A DNA stretch of 64,000 nt from Porphyridium purpureum (taxonomy: Eukaryota; Rhodophyta; Bangiophyceae; Porphyridiales; Porphyridiaceae): positions 744,001 to 808,000 of the forward strand of contig VRMN01000008.1 of NCBI GenBank assembly GCA_008690995.1, written 5' to 3'. Each line of letters opens with the position of its first letter. Position 1 is the stretch's first letter. Below the pieces are notes generated by a model, which made no database searches, had not been told where the DNA came from, and saw only the letters and a program-made list of their open reading frames with translations. Position numbers and translations under genes: made by a program. Shown here one piece after another: positions 10,094 to 17,457 of this stretch.

Positions 10094-11329
10094 TTAGTGT
10101 TGCACGGACGTCCTTGTTGTTCGCAACGACATTGTCAAGCGCGACAAGTCATTACGGATCATCTGCGTGCTGCGGTGTGTGCCTGGTCTCAGCCACGGAT
10201 GCTCGAGCGCCTGCGGTCCCGTCAAGCGAGCGTCCTGATCCACGGTGAGCAGCTTTTTGATCAAGTCTTTAGCTATGTCGCTAATGTCGGCCCACTGCTC
10301 GTCAGGAAAGGCAAAATCGGCCGTTTTGATCTTTCTAAAAACCACCTCTGCGCTCTTTTCATCATCAAACGGTAGTTTGCCGCTGAGGATATTGTACATG
10401 ATAACGCCACATGACCACATGTCGACAGACGAGTTGTATTGCTCCCCCTTGATAATTTCAGGTGCCGCAAAGTACGGCGTGCCCACCTGCGTTTCCATCA
10501 TATGGCCTGTGTCGGCAAAGTTCGCGAGCCCAAAGTCGCACAACTTGACCGTCCACGGAAACAGCTTTTGCTTACATAACATGTTTTCGGGTTTCAGATC
10601 GCGGTGCACAATGCCCTTCTCGTGCAAGTACACCACGCCCGACACAATCTCGCGCATGACCATGGCGGCGCGATCTTCGGTGACGGAGCCCTCCTTGACG
10701 AGCACATCGTACAGCATGCCGCCCCCGAGATACTCCATGACAATGAAGATCGAGTCCTGGCTTTCGAACACATCGTAAGTGTTCACGACGTTGGGGTGGT
10801 CCACCTTGGTCACGATGTCGATTTCGCGCTTGAGGTACGTGTAGTCATCCTCGTTGAGATTCTTCTTCTTGAATGTTTTGATCGCGACGCGCTCGCCGGT
10901 GTTCTTGTTGGTGGCTGCGCGGACGACGCCAAACGCGCCCTTGCCCAGCACGTCGCCCAAGTTGTAAAAGTGCTCCACGTACATGTTACTTGCGCGAGAT
11001 ATCGCGTCGATCCATTCGTCGCGCTCGCTTTCCTTCTCGGTGAACAGGTTGAGCTTCTTGTCCTTGAGCGTGATGACGATTTCCTTCTTGCCCGAGCCCT
11101 TGTCGACCGTGCAGTTAAGCAGACTGACCTCCCACGTGGGCAGATCGCTCGGGCTGGCGGGTTTCGTGAGGTAATTCCGCAGCCGCGTGCCGTCGAGCTC
11201 CATCCAGCGCTTATGCTTCATGGCCTTGAACGACGAGCCGGCCTTGAGCAAGAAGCCTTCATGCTTGACCTGCCCGACCGTAGAGTGCGGCCCGTGCCGC
11301 ACCGTGCGGCCCTTGGGAATGGACGCCAT
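10094..11329 (-). CDS. CAMK-group protein kinase with N-terminal PH domain
   Basis: The start is the ATG giving MASIPKGRTV; the open frame extends further only through a TTG. The 411-residue product has a pleckstrin-homology domain (about residues 20-115, beginning HEGFLLKAG and ending ERDEWIDAI). A full Ser/Thr kinase domain follows, with glycine loop GKGAFGVV, catalytic lysine in VAIKTF, HRDLKPEN, DFG and the APE region (FAAPEI). The kinase sequence (PWTVKLCDFGLANFA, GVIMYNILSGKLPFDDE) is CaMK-like. There is no calmodulin-binding tail beyond the domain and no EF-hand. The PH domain suggests recruitment to phosphoinositide membranes, as in Akt, although the kinase type differs. The leader is GA-rich on the sense strand. 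Function beyond kinase activity is inferred. Confidence 0.92.
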   Translation of the reverse strand: MASIPKGRTVRHGPHSTVGQVKHEGFLLKAGSSFKAMKHKRWMELDGTRLRNYLTKPASPSDLPTWEVSLLNCTVDKGSGKKEIVITLKDKKLNLFTEKESERDEWIDAISRASNMYVEHFYNLGDVLGKGAFGVVRAATNKNTGERVAIKTFKKKNLNEDDYTYLKREIDIVTKVDHPNVVNTYDVFESQDSIFIVMEYLGGGMLYDVLVKEGSVTEDRAAMVMREIVSGVVYLHEKGIVHRDLKPENMLCKQKLFPWTVKLCDFGLANFADTGHMMETQVGTPYFAAPEIIKGEQYNSSVDMWSCGVIMYNILSGKLPFDDEKSAEVVFRKIKTADFAFPDEQWADISDIAKDLIKKLLTVDQDARLTGPQALEHPWLRPGTHRSTQMIRNDLSRLTMSLRTTRTSVQH

Positions 11330-11763
11330 CACGTCGAGGCAATTATTCTCCTGCACCACCGTCCCGCGGCCCGCCAACGCCCCCTATCTGCCGCCGCCCT
11401 CGCACGCTCCCCGCCCCTCCACCGCGTCCACCTCCACCTCCCCACCCACACGCCGCCCTTCTCCCCCCCCCACCTCCCTCCGCCAATCGCCCACAACGCG
11501 CCAACGCACACGCGTGCCTCGCACGCTCAGCGCGATTTCTCGCCTGCGACGTGCGGCAACTTTCAAATCGGAGCGAGCAGACAGAGCAAGTCGATGCGTT
11601 TTACGAGTGGGCTACGCCGATGCGCAGATGCACGCGGCACTCGCGGCACACTCGCGGCACACTCGCGGCACATACGCGGCACACTCGCGGCACACTCGCG
11701 GCACATACGCGGCACATACGCGGCACGCGCAGTGTTCGCGGTGTTCGCGGCAGATGCGGGCTG
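11330..11763. other. Gap between the PH-kinase and IMPase genes
   Basis: This gap holds the purine-rich leader of the kinase gene (plus strand CT-rich, about 11,360-11,490) and the 12-bp minisatellite described separately. No other gene is visible. A long plus-strand open frame through here is antisense to the kinase and repetitive, so it was not accepted. Confidence 0.5.
11631..11730. repeat. 12-bp minisatellite, about 8 copies
   Basis: The unit is CGGCACACTCGC alternating with CGGCACATACGC, in tandem over about 100 bp. It lies immediately beyond the stop codon of the IMPase gene and upstream of the kinase leader. It has no spacers and is not a CRISPR array. Confidence 0.85.
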
Positions 11764-12654
11764 TCAGCAGCTTGAGGAGGGTGTGGCTGGCTCGCGGGTG
11801 CCAAGAGTGGGGAGCAGCGCACTGAGCAGCTGTGGCGACGCCGCTGCGACAATGCGGCGTGATGTCATGTCAAAGGGCTCCGTGTGGCGCTCGGGGTCCG
11901 CCAGCACGCCGCCGGCTTCGGTGACGAGCAGCGCGCCGGCCGCCACGTCCCAGATGTAAGGGCCCCATTCGTAGTATGCGTCGAACCGGCCGCATGCCAC
12001 GTAGCACAGGTTCAGCGCGGCGCTGCCCGTGGAGCGCAGCGCTTGCGCGTGCTCCACCAGCACGCGCCGCGCGTTGTGTAGCATCAAATCGACCTTGGCC
12101 GCATCGCGACTGCTGCCGAATTCCGTGGCCACGGCGGCCTGGTCCAGCGCGCGCACGCCGCTCGACACCGCGATGCGCTGCTTGTTCAAAAAGGCGCCGC
12201 ACCCTCGCCGCGCCGAGAAAAGCTCACCGCTCACCGGGTTGCACACCGCTCCAACCACCAGTTCGCCACCAATCGCGAGCGCAATACTGCAGCAGCACAT
12301 CGGAATGCGATGCACAAAATTGCACGTGCCGTCGATCGGATCGAGGATCCACGTGGGCGCGAGAGTGAGCGGCGGCACCTCGCCAGACTCTGACACAGAC
12401 TCCTCGCCAATGAACACGTGCGATGGGTACGCGTCGTGAATGCGCGCTTTGATCACGCGCTCTACCAATAAGTCTGTCTCTGTGACGGGGTCTGTCCGGC
12501 TCTTCTGCTCATAGGTCGCGTCGCTCTTGCGAAACGCCGCGAGAATCAACGCGCCAGCCTCCTGCGCAAGAGACTCGCAAAACTGATGCATGGCATCGAG
12601 ATCATTTTCATCAAGGGTCTCTTCTGCCCGCGCCGAATCCCCCACCGAGTTCAT
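11764..12654 (-). CDS. Inositol monophosphatase family protein
   Basis: The start is taken as the ATG giving MNSVGDSARA (296 residues); the longer frame begins with TTG and is Arg-rich. Metal-binding motifs of the IMPase fold are present in order: FIGEESVSES (GEE), WILDPIDGTCNFVH (DPxDGTxNF) and YIWDVAAGALLVTEAGG (WDxAAG). These residues coordinate Mg2+ for hydrolysis of inositol monophosphate, galactose-1-phosphate or related substrates. Length fits the family (about 270-300). The protein is probably cytosolic, with no clear targeting peptide. It is divergent from the PDH E2 gene with about 315 bp between ATGs. Exact substrate cannot be told from sequence. Confidence 0.93.
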   Translation of the reverse strand: MNSVGDSARAEETLDENDLDAMHQFCESLAQEAGALILAAFRKSDATYEQKSRTDPVTETDLLVERVIKARIHDAYPSHVFIGEESVSESGEVPPLTLAPTWILDPIDGTCNFVHRIPMCCCSIALAIGGELVVGAVCNPVSGELFSARRGCGAFLNKQRIAVSSGVRALDQAAVATEFGSSRDAAKVDLMLHNARRVLVEHAQALRSTGSAALNLCYVACGRFDAYYEWGPYIWDVAAGALLVTEAGGVLADPERHTEPFDMTSRRIVAAASPQLLSALLPTLGTREPATPSSSC

Positions 12655-12969
12655 GCGAGATAAAACGCGACGACGCGCAAGCGAGTCTGCCTGCGCGTCT
12701 GGACGACGGCACGTCTGGCTGTCTTTCTGTCTTTTCGCCTTGCGGCCTCTCGTGTCCAAGCTTGCCAGGCAAGAGTCTCACCTGACAAGCAACAGGCATG
12801 GAATTGTCCTAGTAAAGCGGGCGGATTTTGAGTTTGTTCTGGGCGAATGGTGAGAGCGATTCGACTCGCGCGCTGCAGTGGCTGCTGGTGTTCCGGACGG
12901 GAAAAAGAAGCCGTCCACGTTCGAGCCGTTGCTGCGCGCACTCTCTAGCTTTGGCCCTTCCACCTCGCA
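12655..12969. promoter_or_regulatory. Shared upstream region of IMPase and PDH E2
   Basis: This 315-bp divergent intergenic region separates two start codons. I see neither GTACAGT sites nor a polypurine leader here. It must carry both promoters unless one is bidirectional. Confidence 0.4.
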
Positions 12970-14697
12970 ATGGCGGCCGTGCTCCCTGTGCGAAGCGCAT
13001 GGCGCGCCGCAAGCCACGGCGCGTGGGCGGTGAAACGCCGGTCTGCTCTTCTGCTTGCCGCTGGAGTTCGTGGCCCAGCGCACGGTGCCGGCGCCGACGG
13101 ATCTGCGCAGTTTGGATGGACGGGCGGCAGCGCTCGCGGCTTTGCGGCTCTGCCTGAGCACGTGGTGATCACGATGCCCAAGTTGTCGCCCACCATGGAG
13201 CAAGGCAATATTGCCACGTGGGGAAAGAACGAAGGCGACGAGTTCGCAGAAGGCGATGTGCTGGCCGAGGTTGAGACAGACAAGGCAACTGTCAATTTTG
13301 AGGCCACCGATGCCGGCTTTATCGCCAAGGTTCTCAGGCCAGCAGGATCTACGGACGTCAAGGTGGGCGACCCGATCGCGATTTCCGTGGAAGAGTTGGG
13401 CATGGTTGTCGCATTCAAAGATTATGCTGTATCGAGCAGCAGCAGCAGCAGCAGCAGCGACGACAGCAGCAGCAGTGACGGCAGCAAAGGGGCCGCAGCA
13501 GATGCGTCGGAACAGCCTCCTGCCCCGGCATCCGACAAACAGTACCCAGAGCATGACGCGGTAGGTATGCCGAAGCTCTCACCCACGATGGAACAAGGCA
13601 CTCTAGCGGCGTGGCACAAGAAGGAAGGTGAAGCCTTTGCTGAGGGAGACGTTCTCGCAGAGGTGGAAACCGATAAGGCCACTGTCAACTTTGAAGCGAC
13701 GAGCGACGGGTATGTGGCCAAAATTCTTAAACCAGAGGGCACGAGCGATGTCAAAGTCGGCGACCTGATCATGATCACCGTGGAGGAAGCTGATCTTGTG
13801 CCTGCCTTTGCAGACTACAAACCTGCTGCGGCACGCGATGCCGCGGCCACCCCGCCGGCCTCGTCGCCTTTGCCCGCTGCGGCTTCGAAAGAGGTTGCAT
13901 CAGCTTCAAGCTCGGGTGCATCGCAAGCTGCACCGGCTCCACCGGCCGCGAGACCCGCGCCTGTGCAAAGGCCGCCACAAGAAAGCTCTTCGAACTTCCG
14001 AGATATCGAAACAACAAAGTACCAGAGAATATCGGCCCAGCGGCTACTGGAATCCAAACTAACGGTACCGCACTACTATTTGCAGGCGTCTGTTGCGATC
14101 GACAACATGATGGCATTGCGCAAGACGCTGAATGCCCGTAGCACTGAAAAGCGGCCGTTCAAACTCTCCGTCAACGACTTTGTGATCAAAGCATGCGCAA
14201 AGGCGCTCATCGACGTGCCTGCCGTCAACTCGCAGTGGACCGGCCAGTCGATCCGAGAATTTGCCAGTGCAGACATCAGTGTCGCAGTCATGACGGACGC
14301 CGGCTTGATCACGCCCATCATATTCAACGCGGATCGTAAGGGCATTGTGGAGATCTCGCAAGAGATCAAGGAGCTAGCCGCGCTTGCGCGGCAGAACAAA
14401 CTCAAACCCGAGCAATTTATGGGCGGGACATTTACGATCTCAAATCTGGGCTCGTTCGGAGGTGTGGATAATTTTTCGGCCGTCATCAATCCGCCGCAGG
14501 CAGCCATTTTGGCGGTCGGCGGCAGCGTGCAACGCTTCGAGCCGCCAGCGGATGGCAGTACCGATGTGCTGCACGTGGTGAACGAAATGGGTGTCACGCT
14601 GAGCTGTGACCACCGTGTGATCGACGGCGCAGTCGGTGCCGAGTGGCTTGCGGCCTTCAAGCGCTACATGGCAGATCCCGCGAGCATGATTCTGTAA
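12970..14697 (+). CDS. Pyruvate dehydrogenase E2 (dihydrolipoyl acetyltransferase), mitochondrial, without visible E3-binding domain
   Basis: The 575-residue protein starts with an Arg/Ala-rich presequence (MAAVLPVRSAWRAASHG). Two lipoyl domains follow, each MPKLSPTMEQG...VETDKATV, with lipoyl lysines at K105 and K236. They are separated by a Ser/Asp-rich linker encoded by AGC repeats. After a 65-residue Ala/Pro/Ser linker comes the acetyltransferase domain, with active site DHRVIDG (H548, D552). E2 forms the PDH core and transfers acetyl groups from lipoate to CoA. The usual peripheral subunit-binding domain between lipoyl 2 and the catalytic domain is not visible, although the catalytic domain is complete. 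E3/E1 docking may depend on a separate E3-binding protein. The MPKLSPTMEQG/VETDKATV signature and presequence point to the mitochondrial rather than the plastid enzyme. Confidence 0.95.
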   Translation: MAAVLPVRSAWRAASHGAWAVKRRSALLLAAGVRGPAHGAGADGSAQFGWTGGSARGFAALPEHVVITMPKLSPTMEQGNIATWGKNEGDEFAEGDVLAEVETDKATVNFEATDAGFIAKVLRPAGSTDVKVGDPIAISVEELGMVVAFKDYAVSSSSSSSSSDDSSSSDGSKGAAADASEQPPAPASDKQYPEHDAVGMPKLSPTMEQGTLAAWHKKEGEAFAEGDVLAEVETDKATVNFEATSDGYVAKILKPEGTSDVKVGDLIMITVEEADLVPAFADYKPAAARDAAATPPASSPLPAAASKEVASASSSGASQAAPAPPAARPAPVQRPPQESSSNFRDIETTKYQRISAQRLLESKLTVPHYYLQASVAIDNMMALRKTLNARSTEKRPFKLSVNDFVIKACAKALIDVPAVNSQWTGQSIREFASADISVAVMTDAGLITPIIFNADRKGIVEISQEIKELAALARQNKLKPEQFMGGTFTISNLGSFGGVDNFSAVINPPQAAILAVGGSVQRFEPPADGSTDVLHVVNEMGVTLSCDHRVIDGAVGAEWLAAFKRYMADPASMIL

Positions 14698-14817
14698 GGT
14701 GAACGCCCGGCCAGCGCAGTCGGATCCGACAGTATCTGAATAAAGCCCCTTTTTACTTAAATGAACCTGTGAAGGCTGCGCGACTCGGATCGGCTGCGTG
14801 CTCCTCATGCCTCCAGC

Positions 14818-15132
14818 TTACAAGTCTTGCATTCTGCCGGAACCCAAGATCTTGCCCAGGTAGAAGAAGCCCATCACCTGGAGGAGGCCCATGAGGCCGA
14901 CCTTGGCCTCCTCGACCGACACGTCCAATTTCATGACCTTTTCCTTCATGGCATTAAACTCTGCCTTTGCCGCGATGACACGAGCCGGCGCGGCGTCCAT
15001 CGTGGTCGCGACGAGCTTCTTCCCAAGCTCCTGCGTCTCTGCCAGCGCCTCTGGCGTTGTGCCCTTCACCACATACCCCTTCAAGAAATGGTTTGCCGCG
15101 GACTTGCACGCGTTGGCCACACGCATCGCCAT
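14818..15132 (-). CDS. Probable mitochondrial ATP synthase subunit g
   Basis: This 104-residue protein begins MAMRVANACKSAANHFLKGY. It is helical and basic at the N-terminus and ends with one membrane segment, LMGLLQVMGFFYLGKILGSG, followed by RMQDL. A C-terminal membrane helix with a GxxxG-type pattern and a FFxLGxIxG sequence is characteristic of F1Fo subunit g (Atp20/ATP5MG), which sits in the membrane dimer interface. Size is right for the family (about 100-115 residues). It is convergent with the PDH E2 gene (120 bp between stops). The leader is GA-rich on the sense strand. Assignment rests on the membrane motif and size, since the family is poorly conserved. Another small inner-membrane protein is possible. 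Confidence 0.6.
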   Translation of the reverse strand: MAMRVANACKSAANHFLKGYVVKGTTPEALAETQELGKKLVATTMDAAPARVIAAKAEFNAMKEKVMKLDVSVEEAKVGLMGLLQVMGFFYLGKILGSGRMQDL

Positions 15133-15638
15133 CTTCCCGCACCGTGCCCGCGCCGCCTACCGCCTCCGCGCTCTTCCCTCCTTATCCCTCCAACCCAAAG
15201 ACCACACACTCCCCCCTCTTCTCCCTCTCCCCTCTCTCCCTCCTCTTCTTCTCTCCCCTCACTCGAAAGCAGTAGGGTTTGTCCCCCGGTTTTTTTAATG
15301 GCTCTTTTTTAATCATCTGGTGAAACCGTTTAAGCGCTGTGTTCCATTAAAACCGCAGTAATTTGTGATCTGTGCGCGGCCAAACCGAAACCAGAAGTCG
15401 ACAAGGGCTCTCTATCAAGCGATGTCGTTTTGCTATCCGCGTCTGTAACCGTTTTGCGCGGCGGTTTTGCGCGTGCCGCTGCCATGCGCCTCGTCACGCG
15501 GCAGAGAAGCAGGTGAGGACCGCGAGCGCGCAGAGCAACGTGCGCGCTGGGCCTTCTCCTCCGCGCGAGGCCGGTGGGTGGTGGTGGTGGTGATCGTCGT
15601 CGTCATCGCGCTGAAAATAAGCGCGCCCGTTCCGAGCG
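15133..15638. other. Divergent intergenic region with GA-rich leader
   Basis: Bases about 15,175-15,262 are nearly pure pyrimidine on the plus strand and would form the purine-rich leader of the minus-strand ATP synthase g gene. The rest up to the next ATG shows a GGTGGTGG run and no gene. Confidence 0.45.
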
Positions 15639-16397
15639 ATGTATCTTCCCGCGTTCATGGGCGTGGCGATGGCCGCCAAGGCGATCAGTCCGGAGATCCC
15701 GCTGCTCGTGCTGGCGCTTCTGAGCACAGGCGCCGAGCTACTTCGTGCGAGCGCCGCGCTCGTGCCGCTCGCGCGCAGCGTGTTGCAGTATGAGTCCGTG
15801 CTGCTGTACATATGTTTTGCTGCGCTCGCCGCCCTGGCGGCGGGCGCGGCCGTGCGCGTGTCTCCAATCTCGTCCTCGGCAAAAAACGCGTCTACCGCCG
15901 CGATGTGCGTGCTCTGGCAGCTCCTGATCTCCTCTACCTTGTTTCCGCGCAACGATGGTATCGTGCTCTATCACACGTGGTCCGGCGAAGCCGTGCGGCT
16001 AAAGGCGCTCGCGGACCTTGATATCGCGTCGCCGTCTTTCGAGGCGCTCGGATTGACAAGCAGCCCAGCGCGCGGAGCGATGGTCGAGTGCGCGCTGACA
16101 CTGCTCATGCTATTCAGTGGGTTTTTGATGGCAGGTGACTGCATCTACTTGCGTCCTGAGCTGCGACACCGCGTTTCGCGGCGGCAGAAGCGCAGTTTTG
16201 CCGCATTGCTACTGCTACTCCTGGCTCTGAGCGCCGCGCCGCTCGCATTCCAGCTCCTCGACCTGTCGAAACGCAATGTCTTCTTCCTGCAAGTTATTTA
16301 CGCCATGCTGTGCTTCGAGGCGCTGATCATCTGCCAACTTGCAGACCTCTCACCCGCACATCCCACGAGCCAGTCAAGCGCGAAAAAGCAGAACTAG
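15639..16397 (+). CDS. Orphan multi-spanning membrane protein, 252 aa
   Basis: I do not recognise this family. The ATG gives MYLPAFMGVAMAAK. Hydrophobic segments suggest about six membrane helices, for example around PLLVLALLSTGAELL, VLLYICFAALAALAAGAA, MCVLWQLLISSTLF, ALTLLMLFSGFLMAGD, FAALLLLLLALSAAPLAF and FLQVIYAMLCFEALIICQLA. A loop after helix 3 carries the polar sequence RNDGIVLYHTWSGEAVR, and a basic loop (RHRVSRRQKR) precedes helix 5. The tail is hydrophilic (SSAKKQN). Coding bias and length support a real gene. It could be a transporter or an organelle membrane protein, but nothing identifies the substrate. Confidence 0.7.
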   Translation: MYLPAFMGVAMAAKAISPEIPLLVLALLSTGAELLRASAALVPLARSVLQYESVLLYICFAALAALAAGAAVRVSPISSSAKNASTAAMCVLWQLLISSTLFPRNDGIVLYHTWSGEAVRLKALADLDIASPSFEALGLTSSPARGAMVECALTLLMLFSGFLMAGDCIYLRPELRHRVSRRQKRSFAALLLLLLALSAAPLAFQLLDLSKRNVFFLQVIYAMLCFEALIICQLADLSPAHPTSQSSAKKQN

Positions 16398-17197
16398 CGC
16401 CACGAGAGCTCAAGCTGAAGATCGGCAGTGGATACGTGCAGGAGCGAAATAAATTAACAATTACGCGTGGTTGTTGTTGGTGATACGGTGGATCACGATG
16501 TGCGTACATATTCGCGCCACGCGGGACGGAAACGCGATGTGCGGACGATGTCACTCATTAGAGCGGCGTTCATTGCCGCAGTCAAGGCGCCCTGTTTGGA
16601 AACCTCAGTGGATGCTTTGTTGCCAAATTATGCGCGAGCGTCCGTTGTGGCATTCTGTGGCGCAGATTGCTTTGAAGAAGCATCTTTTGTTCTGCATTGT
16701 CGGCAACTCTGGTTGAATCTCCGGTGACTTGTGGGATACAAATTAGCTCAATGCGCATCGGTCGGAGACATGCTCTCGTCGCTGGACTACTGCATAAAGA
16801 AAACCACACGCTGCTAGCTATCCAGATTCCGACGCGGCAGGCAACAGCGCCCCCGCACGGCCTGGCAGGCTTGTAAGCGCAAGTCGCGCATGCCTTTCAT
16901 GCCGTGAGGCAGGGCACGGCTCCCGAACTCAGCGAGGCCAGGCAAAACGCGTACGCAATGTCGCGTCGTTCTCATGCGAAAACATTCGCAGTGTGCGCGT
17001 TCGCGAGCACGTGATCGGCCCGCGCCGGCTACGGAGCCGAGTTCCCATCTGGAACCACGGCCATTGTTTCTGTGCGAGGCCGGGACGCATCGCGAAGACG
17101 GCTACTCGCGCCGCTTGCTTTCCCTTTGAACCGTTTAGAGTTATTATAAAACAGGGTCAAATAATCGCATCTATCAGTATCACTCGTGGGTTTCACG

Positions 17198-17236
17198 TAA
17201 CCGTTAACCGTTAACCGACTGCAGGTTAACGGTTAA
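17198..17236. promoter_or_regulatory. Inverted Myb-type sites (TAACCG/CGGTTA)
   Basis: Three tandem TAACCG units at 17,198-17,217 face an inverted GGTTAACGGTTAA at 17,224-17,236. The cores match the general Myb recognition pattern YAACNG. They lie 220-260 bp upstream of the fusion-gene ATG and just before two GTACAGT sites. A related array lies near 24,250. Binding is inferred. Confidence 0.45.
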
Positions 17237-17258
17237 GAGTTGTACTCGGTCTGGCAGA

Positions 17259-17278
17259 GTACAGTTATGATGTACAGT
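17259..17278 (+). promoter_or_regulatory. Two GTACAGT sites upstream of the UBL-Trx fusion gene
   Basis: GTACAGT at 17,259-17,265 and 17,272-17,278, same orientation, spaced 13 bp, about 180-200 bp before the ATG. This is the same motif as upstream of BOP1. Confidence 0.55.
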
Positions 17279-17457
17279 TTCGCCTTGCCAGCACGCCAGC
17301 CGCGTGTGCGTGGAGCAGGGGAGGAGAGACAGGGGCGAGCGAGTGAGGGGTGGGCGTGGAGACGGGTTGGCGACGCGCGAGTGGAAGCTCGTGTTCCGCG
17401 CGGCGTGCCGGCTCACAGATCGTACGCGCGCTCTATGCATCTGAAGCTGGATGCGCG

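Larger units (their letters stand above)
16398..17457. other. 1.06-kb intergenic region upstream of the UBL-Trx fusion gene
   Basis: No convincing gene is visible. Toward its right end are the Myb-like AACCGTTAACC repeats (17,198-17,236) and paired GTACAGT sites (17,259-17,278), listed separately. The remainder shows no structure that I can name. Confidence 0.5.

Noticed and set aside
11631-11730. CRISPR-like array
   Set aside because: Units are contiguous 12-mers without spacers, in a eukaryotic genome; this is a minisatellite.
10604-11959. 451-codon plus-strand open frame across the PH-kinase gene
   Set aside because: It is antisense to a confidently identified kinase, is Val/His-rich in the way complement frames are, and ends in the minisatellite.
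13434-13480. Microsatellite insertion breaking the PDH E2 gene at the AGC run
   Set aside because: The repeat stays in frame and encodes a Ser-rich linker between the lipoyl domains, a position where flexible linkers are normal.
17350-17457. 36-residue N-terminal extension of the UBL-Trx protein
   Set aside because: It begins with GTG and no ATG; the first in-frame ATG is at 17,458.
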